A model generated the notes under the pieces. It was not told where the DNA came from. It saw only the letters and a program-made list of their open reading frames with translations, and made no database searches. This document shows, piece by piece, positions 1 through 12,654 of a stretch of 64,000 bases of DNA (within the stretch, counting starts at the first letter, position 1; the number at the start of each line of letters is the position of its first letter). The position numbers and the translations under genes are program-made. The DNA comes from Coniferiporia sulphurascens (lineage: Eukaryota > Basidiomycota > Agaricomycetes > Hymenochaetales > Hymenochaetaceae): positions 744,001 to 808,000 of the forward strand of contig NBBA01000001.1 in NCBI GenBank assembly GCA_002794785.1. Reading direction: 5' to 3'.

Positions 1-399
1 GCATTGGTGCAGCTGCCCCAGTCGTTTCCATCGGGCGTCTGAACGGAGCTCGGGAATCCTCTGGAGACACGAAATGTGGTCAATTTAATGTCATACAGTG
101 CGTGAAGGGCATGTAATTTGTCTTACCCGCCGCAGACGACGTTTGAGCCTCAGTTGTATCCGCCGCAGACGTTGGCGCCGCTCTTTGTGTCAACAACTCC
201 GCAATCGTTCGCGAGGATTTCAGCACTCTGAGGACGACCGAGGTCAGAATTGCACCCATGGACAGCGTAGATTCACACTCACGTTGGAAGTAACACCAAG
301 TCCAATTTGGCCGTCGCTGCAGATGGCAGATGCAAGGGGCGTGGTCGCGAGAGCAGCGATGGCGAGGAGGACGGCGCGAGAGAATTGAGAGCTGAACAT
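1..399 (-). pseudogene. Small secreted Cys-rich protein, copy 1 (nonsense codon, cut by window edge)
   Basis: Three exons match the two other copies in this window: 283-399, 127-227 and 60 down to the window edge. All introns are GT-AG. Exon 1 starts MFSSQFSRAV and gives a typical signal peptide ending about residue 25 (PLASA). The mature part would be a short Gly/Asn-rich, Cys-rich protein. Exon 2 carries an in-frame TGA after the CGGYN motif, where the other copies read GGA or GGC for Gly. This truncates the product before its last five cysteines. The nonsense codon makes it a likely pseudogene, although sequencing error cannot be excluded. The last exon continues beyond base 1. No known function is recognised. 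Confidence 0.8.
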
Positions 400-1740
400 G
401 TTGTAAAAGTTGAAAAGTTGAATGTTGTCGGTGACAGTGAAGGTTGAATATCGAGTATGAGTTTGATACAAAACCAGAGACGAAAATGACCTCCTTTTAT
501 ACCCGTTTCCCTTGCGCAAAGAATAAACAAAGCGCATATAAGATGTATCAAGTCAGTCATGCCCGGGTATGGTCGGACTCGGCAGACGGTCTTCTATGAT
601 AGGTGGCGCCAGACCGCTGACCTGCCTCAAGACTCCAGCGGAGGTCATCCCGACGATAATTTCAAATCAACTCACTGTATATCCGAGCTCATCTCTCGAA
701 AGCTCGAAGTTGTGCAAAATCGCGAGCAGAGAATCACCATTCCGAGCTATAAGTGTTCCCGTTTTAGTCCTCAAGCTGAACGTGTACTCATTTTGTTCAT
801 GTAGGGTAATTGAAGTCCAATATCTTGCATTTAGCGAACACAGCTTCCGGACAGTTCCCCGTTCACCAGGAGACGCCCGGGGATCTTTACAAGAATATCA
901 ATGTAATCAATCAGGCGTGCGACATCCTTTAGTGTCCATTGAAGCTTATGGGCTCCAACGGAGCTCAGAGGATCAGCGGGCTCAGAAAAATTCTCTCTCT
1001 CCTCTCTCTCAAACATTTTCATCCCGGTCATAGGATGGCAATGAAGAAACAGGGATCTACCCGCGTCAGAATGAGGGTGTTGGCAAAAAATCAAATGAGT
1101 TGTGCCATATGGGATCTTCAAAATTTTTGCGATGACCCGCGCCAAGCGGACGTGTACAGCTCTGATGTTGGGGAGATGAATAGTTAGGTTATGACAGACG
1201 TCAGCCTCAGGCTTGAGGTACGCGTTGATAGCACAAGGAAGGAGCTACCAACAAAGCGGTATATTATGTAGAAATTCGGGGAGACTAGAGTGGATAAAAA
1301 AGGCGTGACATCTGCTGGGCCTGATACGTGAGGCGAATTAGGGCCAAATGTTTTAGGATGGGTGTGTAGCAACACAGTGTGTAGCTAGCTCATGACATAA
1401 ACACCAGCCACAAACACTGCCGCAGAGACGCGCCTTTCCAAATCGAGATATGTCATGTGTGGCTGTGTCGGTTTAGGTAATGGACACTCTGCTCGGGCTG
1501 CATGTGGACCGACATGAAAGCGGTCTCTCTGAAACGACCGCCCATCGGCTGCATGAATCGGAGCTCCACGTTGGAAACTAGAAGCTACTCGGAGCTGCTA
1601 AGCGTTGGAGCAACCGCGGATGGTCGGGCAGCAGACGATGATCTGAGACCACGTGTCCGAGACCGACATTGCAATATTAATGGGAAATCGAATATTTGAA
1701 ATGAACTTGCACGGGCGCGTATATAGAAAAATTAAGCGAA
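400..1740. repeat. Duplicated spacer upstream of secreted protein copy 1
   Basis: This stretch is recognisably similar to 31537-32790 and 44343-45660, in the same order and orientation. Shared landmarks include a block around 570-640 and another around 1430-1600. Reading frames in the blocks are broken differently in each copy, so I see no conserved protein. It is best described as non-coding spacer duplicated together with the small secreted protein gene. Confidence 0.7.
495..501 (-). promoter_or_regulatory. TATA box of secreted protein copy 1
   Basis: The minus strand reads TATAAAA about 95 bases upstream of the ATG at 399. The same box lies at the same distance in the other two copies, supporting it as the core promoter. 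Confidence 0.55.
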
Positions 1741-4700
1741 GGTGTTATCTATTACGAGGAGTTTCTTCTGGTCATAGGTCCACGTTATGATGTCCTTTTT
1801 CAATCAGCGAGCGCAGATATAATGTAAATGTAGAATGCATCCTAGGATATATTGTAATTATCGCACTTAGAACCTGATGCCAGTGCTACCCCAAGGGTAC
1901 GATGATAAACCAGATTTTTGCACCCCGGTTTGGTCATATGAGGACCGCTGCAGCCTGTAGTTGAGGGTGGGAGCGTACATGCAGTGCCCCACAAGATCCG
2001 CAATGGAGAGCATGTCCCAGCACTCTGTGTTCTTGAAGCTGACCGGAAAAACAACGAAAGAAATATCCGTCCGTAAAGGCCATGACACCAGAAACAAGAC
2101 TAAATACGCGTTGGAAATCTATTGGCGGCCCTGAATACGGCTTGATAGCTTGACAGAGGTATTCTCGTGGATCTGTACTCTCACTACGTTGAGATATTAT
2201 GAGATTAAAGGGTGCAGAGGTCATACATATATCAACCACACTCGAAGGTTGGAGCTCAAGGATGAATGGCAAGATGAACCGGCTTCCAACACATCGACTC
2301 TTGTCGCCGGCGGACATCTAGCGCTTCGACTTTATTTAGAGCAGCGTTACTGGTCCGCAGCACGAGCATACTTTTTTTGTCCTTTGTTACCACTTATGTC
2401 ATTCACTTATGCATGCCCGAATGTCTGACAGATATACGTGCCCTTTAAAATGCGGCAGAAACAGGCATCCCGTCAAAGACGGAATGTGTCACGTAAGGCT
2501 GAAAGATGCCCCACTTCGGAGATGTGGGGCATTTGGAGAAGGGTTTGGGGAAACACGACTCGGTATCGAAGCATGTGGTGGCCATTGGGATGTCATAAGG
2601 GAGTGCGTGACCGCCCCGAGGGCTTCATGAAGGTCAGTAGACTGGTGTAATAGTTAACTGCTAAGTGCGCACCGCATGCATCATTTTCGGGACACGTGAG
2701 ACGACGTGTTGAATTTAGAGAAGCTCAGGCCGACAGTCCTTAGATGCTAATTGAGAAACCAAGCCAAGCAGCCCGGGCATCTCGAATTAGCGGAGCTTGC
2801 AGCCAGCATTTTGGATACAGGACATCGATGTTGAGCTTGAGCCTGTCTACACTCTCAACAATAGCAAAGACCGCTGGACCTGCGCGGCTCCGCGAACATG
2901 TGGAACTCTAAAATCAGAGCTTTGCGCGACACTGACGGAGTTTCCAGAGCACACGCGCTAAGAACGGGACGTCAAAGTTCTGCGGGAAACTTGTTTGTGG
3001 AATTGGAGCACGGTAGGGACGCACGTCCTCAGGGAATCGGAGCCATATAATAAAGCTACCACTGGGTGTGCCTAAATGGACGTCCACTACGCCGAACGCT
3101 GCCACATGGTTAGTATAAGCTTTAAAAGGCGCAGACGATTAGAGATATATCCTACAACTGATGGTATTATACTCGAGTTCACGAGACGCGAGAACAGCCT
3201 GAGTATACGTCTCCGGGGTACGGAAAATGGGCATTGGCCAGTGCATATAATTGAAATATTCATATATTTAACGAAAAATTTAGCGATAGAATAAAACCGC
3301 GCCCACAGAGGGATTGGGCGAGACGAAACGGGGCGGGGCATGGATACTCAAGGATTGAGTGGTGCCCCCGGGCTCTGTGAAAAGTTAGGCCAAGTGTCCG
3401 GACTCCGGACTCCAGCCGGGCCGTACAGATTTTCCCACGGATATGGTAGACTCGAAACCGCAAGAACACCAAGGCCGTCGCCGCCACCAAAGATCGTCTG
3501 AGTCCCGAGTGTATACGAACGTAAAGCTTTATCTCTACTCTTCATTTGCGTCTAAGACCATTGCATAAAGCTTTCGAAACCACGAAATTCATGTCGGAAC
3601 GGAAGGCGAGTGCGAAGACAATATCGCACCTGACTGTACGGACCGCCTGGGCTCAGATTTAGAGAGCCGCTGAGGACTTTTATCCGGAGAACAAGACGGG
3701 GATGGCGTTGGTGATGGGCGCGCATCAGTGCTGATGTCCTGTCGATATGTCTCTTCCGCGTACCTTTGAACTGCGGGCGGGTTGCGAGAAGCTAAAATAC
3801 AGTATGTCTGCTCGATTACGGTATGTGCTGGTTGTGGTTCCGTCTCCACCACAGAATCTGTCAGGAGATACGGCTTGGAGGGGCAGACGTAAAGCCCATA
3901 ACTGAAGTACACCCTTGGTCTGCGCCCGTGCTGCCGGCGACTACGTTCAGTGGTCTTGCAGACCACTATGTGCAGGTTTCGGCAAGCAGAGACTCATGGA
4001 TATACTTCAGGAGAGGGTGTAAGCAATTTGCACTGCGGATGCGTCGGTATAGGATAGAAGATACCTGCGTAAGAGTGTAGACTAGGTCCGGATTCCGGAT
4101 GCAAATTCGATTCCGCTCGGATTGAAAAAGATTGGCGCGTAGATCGTCCCTGGAGCGAGCACGTCCTGCTCACCTTGCCCACTACGAGCTACTATGTGCA
4201 GTCTAGCTCTACCATGTATGCTTGCCGAGTCGCCGCTTGCCACTAATTCATGCCCTCCCCTGCGGATGCAACCATGTTCGATGCCCTCTGGCTATATACC
4301 TTATTGCGCACGCACAGGGCAAACACCCCCTCCCCGACCTTTAGGAGCTAGTAACATCGTTCCGTACCTCTTCCGAGTCAGCGTGACCACCGCCAGTGCG
4401 GTCTACATGCTCATTTCCGGCGTTTATGTCAAAAAAAATCATGAGTCTGTCATCTCCTTCACCGGTATATATATCCTCTGCTTATACACTCCCTTTCTAC
4501 AGACGAACTCGGACCCGAGAGCCGGACTTTGAATGGAAACAACCATCTGAGGTGTTCGAGGGGACTCATACGTCTCCGCACTGGGCCGCTTACCACCGGG
4601 TCGCAGATGTAATTATTACAAAGAGTGTTTTGTACTCCTCTTCTTCGTTGCCGTACGTCGTGTTGAGTTCGATAATGGGTACCATAGCTTCAACGACTGT

Positions 4701-5186
4701 GTTTTTGAGAAGAGCGTCTAATTCAATACCGTCGAATTTATTGTCCTATATTTGGATGAGGACAAATCGTCCACTTCATAAACACTCAGTCGGTGGTCAG
4801 GACCTGAAAGGCCACGAATACGGAACGAGTACAACACCCGTCGCAAAATTTACTGTCCGTTTACCACAAGTATGCAGTAACACTGTTTAGAAACAAAGCC
4901 CTTGTTCCGTCCACGCGTAATACAGTCCCGTTCCGATAGGAAATCACTAACTACTCTTCTTTTCCCCTACTTAGACGCGGCGAATTTTTTTTCCATTGTC
5001 ATCACTGGACAGAGCCAAGACCTGCAGGACAGTTCTGCCTCGCGATGCTTGCGGATCCACTACGTATGTAGCAGATCTTTGCTGGGATGCACTCGCCTGT
5101 GCACGCGGCCGTCCGCACGGACTCTTTGCCTTGGAAGTGGTTAAACGTCTGCACGTGATCTAGTTAGCTGCGCGCGCGTTAAGAGT
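1741..5186. other. Long stretch without a recognised gene; contains a decayed shared segment
   Basis: No reading frame here resembles a family I know. ORFs are short and overlap on both strands. The part around 4085-4460 resembles 42715-42900 and, more weakly, 34110-34200. It shares a block containing GATGCAAATT and, further on, a frame with SVTT..AVYM..SG that parallels SVIT..AAYM..LG at 42.8 kb. This suggests a remnant of a once protein-coding segment duplicated with the neighbourhood. It could be a membrane segment, but I cannot name the family. Confidence 0.4.
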
Positions 5187-8100
5187 TTAGAGATGGTGAC
5201 GTACGGCGACAAGAGACGGGTCGGCTTCCATGGCTTGTTAAATGAAAGGAAGGGAGAGGAGGCAATTAGGAATCCGAGACATCGAGGAGTCAGGCAGGCT
5301 ACGGACCTTCGGTGACGAGGTGCCACCACGTTGCGTTGAGAGGGTCATTCGGACCCCATCCGGTAATATTCCCTCCGTACGTCGCACGGGTATCGTATTC
5401 AAAGGCGTACGTCGCTCCGATAGCGATCTGATCATCTAGCTCTGAGAAAGAGTTCACGTCGGCGCTCCACCTAGCCAGGGGGGGTATAATCATATTAGTA
5501 AACAGTAATCGACAGTGACGAAGTAAATGGTAATGCATGGGACTCGGAACGGAGAGGCTTACGTGTATGCGTCAACAATATCGAAAGTCTGTGACGGAAT
5601 AAGCATTTGAATGCAGGAATGACAAATTTTAAAGGGCCACTCACGTTGGAATCGACTTCGTAAACTCGGAAGCCAGAGTTAAGATTTGTCAGAGGAGTGA
5701 GCGACGGTGCAGTCTTTAAGTATTGTCAGGAAATGTTAAATACTGAAAAACACAGCACAGCTCACCCACGAGACGGCATGGGCGGTCGCAGCAGACATAT
5801 TTGTCCCATTGTTAGGGTAAAAGATCTTAGAATCGTATTTGTGGGTGAGCAGGCCCTAGATCCCCAATCAATAGGGTAGCTTACGGAGAGCTGATCTTCG
5901 TGAGTATGGCCCCAGAATATGTCTAGAAAGATAAAGCATGGTCACAAATATTGAGAATAAAAGGTATTATGAAAACGCACTGGCAATGACGTGTGGCGAG
6001 AAGCGATCGACACTGCGGATCATTAGGTCAATCACCGGAGTATAATCACGGAGGTAACAAAAAGTACATTTGATAGACTGGCAATTGAACAATGAGCATT
6101 TGGCATTTCTGGTCAAGTCATAAGGGTGGTGGACATACACAGGTTTGTAGGATTTTCAAGAGGATTCGTTCCATCCCAACCGCTCGGGACGTGACCCAGG
6201 ATCCAGACTGCATACCAAAATAGGAGATCAAAAACATAACAAGAACACAACCATAATTGATGATGTACCGCGATCACCCGCGTCCTCAGCGTCTTGCAAT
6301 TCATCCGTAAGGAAGCGGAACATGCCGGACGTATCAATTTGCGTCATATTGAAATAATTAAACCAGTTTGCGCTGATGCAGGAGCCCGTCAGTCACGCGT
6401 TTCCCAAAACCATGACAGAGGTGCATGATGCGCATTTTTTCAATACGCACGTGTACCAGAAGTCCGTGTTGAGGGTCATGATACGTAGTCCGTCCGGACG
6501 GCGCACCATATACGCGCCGTAGTGCGCTCGAGCGAGTGATATGGCCGATTCGGGGAGCCAGCCTTCATGTTCCCAAAGACCTGCGACGTGATCGTAATTC
6601 CTGAATCCCCATAAGTGTTAGCCTAGCTAATGATCGCCGGACCAAAGTTATTGTACCAGCTGAATTGTGTAGCAAGATCGCCCCCGAGAGAGTGCGGCGC
6701 GTCTTGAGCTCTGGAAACGTGTAAACATATCAGCGGATGTGGGCTCCAAAATGTGAGAAAGGCTCACTCATTATGCGTATCGTGGTTACCAAGTGATGGA
6801 TAAACAGGTCCTGAGCCAGTTATCCGTTTGAACAAGTCGTATAGCACAGTCTGTTAGGTAGAATCAGTAAGCAAGGGAATCATCCACTGCCAGAGGAGTC
6901 ATCCATTCGTACCTCCGTGTACATAACGTACTCCCTTGAAAGTTCGTTATCTGGATCGTGCGAGACTAGGTCACCCGTATAAATCATGAAGTCAAAACCA
7001 GTCTTCTGTGTTCCCGCGAGCACGGGAATTGCTTGCAAGGCCGTTGTCGCGAGAGCAAACGGCGTATCACTGAACAAAGCAATGTTACTACCTTCCATTC
7101 GATATTATATCCAAGTGCACCACGCACCACAGGTATGAGCCAAAGCGCGGTGCGGGAAAGATCGTTTGATTTGGGCTGCTGCGGGCCACATTATTTTCGC
7201 GGCAGCAAAGACTGGACGTGCAGTTTGCTTCGGCGCCGGTGGTGTATCCTGTACGAGGGAAACACACAGATCAAATCAATTTACATTTGACATTGGTTGT
7301 GATTGTGACTGGATTCTCACGCGGATCGATGTGGAAATCCGAAAGGTGAAGAACCTTGAGACGTTCTCCGCTCGGCTTCTTGGGTGCGGGCAGCGGATCA
7401 GGCTTAGGCTTTGCGAACCAACCAGTCAGGTTCAATGCTGATGTTGGTGGCAGTGGGCACGCGCCCACGAAGTTTTGGCAGATAAGCTGTACAATAATAC
7501 TGTTTAATTATGCGTTCTGGAGGTTGGAAAGTAAAGACGTACCTGACCATCGTAGCCAGCGACGTCTGCATTGGCAAGCACCTGTGTTACCACATTTCCA
7601 AGCGCAAGTGGACCAAGCGTTGTACTGCAATCTGAGGAGATGTCGAACGCTTCGCAAAGTCCTACGACAACAGCTGGTCCCTGCTCCGGCGCGGCAAGCG
7701 CGACCATCTTTGCAAACCCGAGAGCAGCCTGACATGACGCACACGTGTTGCCAATGAAGGGTGAATTCTCTGTCTCTGGCGAGGCGATGAGCTGAATCTG
7801 CTTTAGGGCTTGCTGTAGAAGGGTAGAAGAGGAGACTGTGGGTGGGAGGGGGTGTGGATCAGCTGTGTCGTTCTAAGGTACGCGAAGTCAATAACCAAAA
7901 AAAGAAGCTCGCGAAAATGACGCACGCTGGGAATTGTGTCCGGGTTCGTCAATTCAAGAGGAAAAACCTCGTGCTGCATGAACATTAATCGTCGTAGGGA
8001 AATAAAGATGATCAGAGACACCACGGACCGTAACTGGGTCGGAAATGACAGGCTGCACTTGTGCACTCGTTTGCGTTGGGTTGTTGTAATAATGCGAGTA

Positions 8101-8214
8101 TATGGAGGTTGGGAACGCCCCAGGCGCAGTGAACGCAGAGGGCCCTAGGCTGAGTGACCTGGCGCCCGCTGCCGCTGCCACCGCGACCAGTAGAGCAAGG
8201 CTGGTTTTTGCCAT
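5187..8214 (-). CDS. Acid-sphingomyelinase-like phosphodiesterase (secreted)
   Basis: This is a multi-exon gene starting MAKTSLALLVAVAAAAGA, a clear signal peptide. A saposin-B-like Cys-rich region follows (about 7.78-7.55 kb, CASC...CEAFDISSDC). The metallophosphatase domain shows the family metal-site motifs in order: SDFHIDPR near 7330, YTTGAEANCTSSLCCR near 7230, GDLVSHDPDN near 6970, GNHDTHN near 6780, GHVPSGWDGTNP near 6180 and GHTHEDQ near 5900. The last exon, after an intron just past VTEG, gives EAMEADPSLV and a TAA stop. The family hydrolyses sphingomyelin-type phosphodiesters to ceramide and phosphocholine with two metal ions, usually extracellular or vacuolar. The order is complete, so the gene looks functional, though I did not fix every intron. 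Confidence 0.88.
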
Positions 8215-10682
8215 TACTGAGGACGATAACCGCAGGGTTAGTACCTCAAGCTACGAAATTTCCGGTTCGTAGACCTTTTATACCTGTCAACTACAGCCGC
8301 TCGCCTCCGTCCCGTCGAATCCGAAGCCATAGCTGCGTGCTTCCTCGCCCCACTATATCCGGCGCAGGCGCGTGCCACGCCCTGTTTGCGATCGGAATGC
8401 CTTGCGAAGTGGAATCGTCGCGGCCTCGAGGCGAAGCACATGGACTGGGGGACGAACGTGCGTCGGATCGGGCAGAGGGCATGAGTCTGGTTGAAGGTAA
8501 CCCCTACTACCTGCTTCCCAGAATAGCACATAGGTAGTACAGGTTCAAATTACAACAGCAGGGCTGTTCATTGCGGACAGTGTGAAAAAAACCAGTTGAC
8601 TCGGAGCCTTGAGGATACAAGCAGTAGGGAAAGCGAAAGAGGACATGCTACAGTATCATATTCCAAATTTCCGGTGGGACATGTTGTGAGAACGGATTAC
8701 GTTAGACATCAGGCACAAAAATGCTGAATTCCGCGTTGGTTCACTGCAAGCGTCTCGCCCAGGGCCGGGATCATCTAGCAAGCGTCTACTTATGAACAAC
8801 GAGAACGAGGGTCCGCTGCGGGCGCACGTTCACGAGCTCTTATTCGAATATGTACGCATGCATCTGACGATCGACCTGTGGAGTCCGTGCAGGACGCAGT
8901 TTTTTTACCCTCATCCGAAGGCAAAGCGCTGGGAACACTCCTCTCAGCTCCTCTCAGGCATTCTAAAGCCGCTGCCGACGCACGAGCCGGGATTACTCGT
9001 ACCTTGTCGATCCACTCAAGTTGCTTGGGAAGAAGCTGAAGCAGGCCGCGCTGGTACCGTGCGACGAGATTTGGGACGCAGAGCCGGATACCGTGCAGTT
9101 CCTAAGAAAGACTTTGACTTTCGAATGGGTGCAAGGACTCGGCGCGCGTGGGATGAAGATGACCTCGGTGGGCACTCAAATGTGGCTGTCGGCCTTATCT
9201 CTGGAATTACGGCCCGCAGTGGACCTCACGAACATGCCATAATCGCTTAATGACTCCCGTTTTATCGCGCTCATCAAAAAGGAAGGCATCCGAACTTGGG
9301 AGGAAGCCGTCCGAAAATAGGTCAGTGGTTGTTGTACTTTCAGCGTACTCGATAAATTGTGTCCCAGATGAAATGCTGGAAGATAAGCTAATAGGCTTTG
9401 AGGACTCTATGTATGCACGTCTCATGTTGCGTTTTTACAGCATTGAATTTTACTGAAAGAATTTTAGGGATGTCAGACTTGCCATAGACGCCGAGACACG
9501 CTCAGGCCCGGTTGCGTGTCGAGAATGTGCGCCGTTTCTTGCGCGAATGAATGGCTCGTACTCCCCCCCAAAGCCACTGGCAGTTGCAGCTTTCCTTTCC
9601 GGGCCTACAGTTTACAAAGAGCAATTTCGGATGTCGACCCTGCCCCCTTTCACACGCGATCGGAGGGTGAATAAGCAGACAAATGAGGCGAATACATATT
9701 CGTCAGGTCATGCGGGTCTAGTGGGACTTATGCAGCCTGTGGACCTGTAGATGTGGAAAAGATTGACCCGGACGTCACGGATGCAAACTTGGTCGTGCCA
9801 AATGGTTGGGGTAAGTGCATAACACGCATATAGACACGTGCTCACAACTCTTTTTTTTCGGCCACTTTCGCTCGTAGCGCATCATCGAGTCAACGAAGTC
9901 CGTCGCTTTTTCCCGGAGAAAGCGAGTTGGATGAACTCGACGATGATACACATACGTGGAAGCCATCTTCTTCCGTAGGTGGTTAGATGAAACGCTTTTT
10001 CCTCGCTCAGAATGTCCTCGAACCGAGAAGACTAATGAGGTCATGAGAGTGAAACAAAGGCAAGATACTGTATGTCCGTGCCCTTCTGTAGAGATGTATT
10101 GATGCTCATAATGACGAAGTAGCTCATCGTCATTCAAATCTCAGAGCATCTACCGGCCCATGTGGTCCGTATTGTAACCACTCTGAAGTTGGATGATACC
10201 GCTTCGCGTGTGCGTATTTGTCCGCTTTCCCTGCCTGCACCACTTGTATCGCTTTTAATGCTCGGCTAGCTTCCTTCAGAGGCCGAAATCGCTTCTGGAC
10301 CATCAAGCAAGTCAGGAAACAAAAGTGAACTTGATGAGGACCTTCGGCGTTTATTCAAGTGGCACAAAGACTTTACATGCAACAGCAGGACAAAAATTCA
10401 GGAAGTGATAATGCAGGAGTGTTTGGACAAGAAAGAAGGCATATTCATGAATGGCCAATTTCCACCTTTATCTTCCTTCCCATTACCATTCTGAAGTAGA
10501 TGCACCTTTATTGAACTGTTAGTGTCTCTGCTGCCTCCTCCAAACAAATACAGTATATGAGGGCTACTGACAGTACCAACCTCATCTAATAATCATACAC
10601 AAACCAATTCATATATAAATTTATTGCCTCCTGTGAATTTGAAGATAATTACTGGCCTCAAATTGCTCAACCTTGAGCTCAG
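8215..10682. other. Intergenic; one weak candidate ORF
   Basis: There is no recognised gene. A plus-strand frame at 9021-9242 (MLGKKLKQAALVPCDEIW...) has a protein-like composition and ends at an in-frame stop, but upstream exons are not evident and I do not recognise it. 10137-10682 shows nothing beyond AT-rich sequence approaching the repeats. Confidence 0.35.
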
Positions 10683-10780
10683 TGTTAGGACCAAGGGTAA
10701 CCATGGTTAGCTGATGGAACAAGTAGTTGAGATAGAGTTGAGGTGAGTGATTGAGTCAAGAATAAGTCAGTAGATGTTGG
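10683..10780 (-). repeat. 98-bp end fragment of an ORF-bearing TG...CA element (type of 23101-24576)
   Basis: It begins TGTTAGGACCAAGGGTAACC and matches the terminal 98 bases of the element starting at 23101 almost exactly. The element is cut off by the chromovirus 5' LTR at 10781. In the element's own ORF direction this is its 3' end, so it lies on the minus strand. The remainder does not reappear after the 3' LTR at 20783, implying deletion or rearrangement. Confidence 0.8.
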
Positions 10781-11319
10781 TGTTATGTTTTTCCTTATTT
10801 TTCCTTATTTATGCTGACTCACTTCCTCTTCATCATCACCAGTCAGCATAACTCCCCCATCTCTCTCTATTACACCATGATGGTGCCTTATGGTGCCATC
10901 CTTACTCACCCCCACTCTATTACACCATGATGACACCTTATTGCATCATTATGGACACCATCTGCTTACTGATAGTTCTATGTCATTCCATGACCTTCCA
11001 TGGTCATGTAAACCATCCCTGACCACCCACTACAGTAGCAAACACATAGAGTAGTATAAAAGGCATGTAAAGTTGGTAGCACAAACCCTAAGCTTGTGCT
11101 CTTTGTTCATACAAGCTCCTTACATGCACCTCACTTGCTACTGTGTGCTCTGATCAGTCACTCGCCACTTCGTCATAACCCAACTCTATCAAGGAAGACA
11201 CTGTGTATCATCATCAATCAACCTTGTTCACAGCATCAGGAAGCCCCAATGCTGACCACTCAGCTAACTGACATCAGGAAGCCCTGTCATCGATCTCCCA
11301 TGTCCAGCTGAGCTTAACA
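10781..11319 (+). repeat. 5' LTR of the chromovirus
   Basis: 539 bp, TGTTATG...GAGCTTAACA. It closely matches 20225-20783. TATAAAAGG at 11055-11063 is the likely promoter, about 260 bases from the LTR end. Confidence 0.9.
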
Positions 11320-11343
11320 CTAGCACAAGCTTCCCCACTTTTT

Positions 11344-12654
11344 TTGCTGACGTATCCAACATCCAAGCACCAACCCCCTTTGCCCAACCTGTCGACCAAA
11401 ACACCTTTCCCCACCGCCCAAATCATCAGTGCCACCTGGGACCACAAGCTCAAGTGTTTCAAAAAGAAACAACCAAACTCCCTCACCAAGTTTGACTACT
11501 ATACTTGGCTCCAAAACACCCATGGGGATTTCCAGTGGTCTAAAGCCAATGACACTGAAGATGCCCACATCACATTTGCCACAAACATACCCAACTACCG
11601 CACCTGCTTTCCCCACACCAGAACCCCTGACCCAGACAACAACAACAACAACAACATGTCATCCCACCCACCTGCACCCAAAGAAATCAACCTTGCCTGT
11701 CCCAACACCTTCAATGGGGACCACAAGTACACCAGACATTTCCTATCCAGCTGTGAAGCATACCTCCACATCAATTGACACATCTACACCACTGATGAAT
11801 TAAAAATCAACTTTGTCCTCTCCTATATGCAAACAGGACCCGCTGGAGATTGGGCCATCAACTGCGAAACCCTGGCATCAGCATTTGCCAAGGACAAAAG
11901 TGGAAATATCCTTACCACCATCATCAGATATGGCACATAGGGGGATTTCAAATGCGACTTCAAAAACACATTCATCACCACTGATGATGTCGCCGAAGCC
12001 TCCCAGGAGATCATGAACCTTCAGCAGACTGGATCAGCAGATGAGTACAATAGTCAGTTCCAATCCCTCATCACTCAAGCTGGAATGTCAGGCAACAACA
12101 ACCTTGTTCCCATATATGAGAAAGGACTCAAACACAGGCTCCTTGCACGAGTCCTCTCCAACAACAAACTGCCCACAACCATCAAAGAATGGTACTGCAA
12201 GGCATCTCGACAAGACACCATGTACAACTGCATCAAGGCCCTCCATGGCCCGGGACAGACTCCCACTAAACAAGAAAACCATTTCCTCAACTTCAGCAGC
12301 CAACAGCATTGCCAACCCCAGCCTAACCAACATGATACACAGGTGAGCACCAACAACCACCCACCTCAACTCACAGAGGAGGAATGCACCAAGTGCATTC
12401 ATGAAGGATGATGCCTTGCCTGCCACAAGAAAGGCCACAATGCCCGCAACTGCACCAAGTACAAGCCAAGCTTTACCCAACCTCACACCGTTCGCACCAT
12501 CGATAATGTGTTCCCTATTGTGGAAACCACTGAGTCAGCAGCAGATGTTGATACTCCTGAATCGGTTGCTGTGTGCGTTTGCCAGCTAATCAACCAGTTC
12601 AATAAAGACCAACAGGATGAGGTCTTTAACATTCTTGACAAGAAGGGTTTTTAA
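11344..12654 (+). pseudogene. gag: gag of the chromovirus (three internal stops)
   Basis: One frame runs through three in-frame stops (near 11776, 11938 and 12409) to a TAA at 12654. The capsid-like part includes NTFNGDHKYTRHFLSS and LQQTGSADEYNSQFQSL, typical of Ty3/gypsy Gag in mushrooms. Near the C-terminus lies a CCHC-like knuckle, CLACHKKGHNARNC (12412-12455). Gag coats the element RNA in virus-like particles. Two stops are TGA where Arg would fit and one is TAG where Trp would fit. The start is unclear because no ATG suits the 5' end well. Confidence 0.85.

Noticed and set aside
8154..8537. Overlapping open frames on both strands upstream of the sphingomyelinase-like gene
   Set aside because: They overlap its promoter and start, carry no motif and have no splice support.
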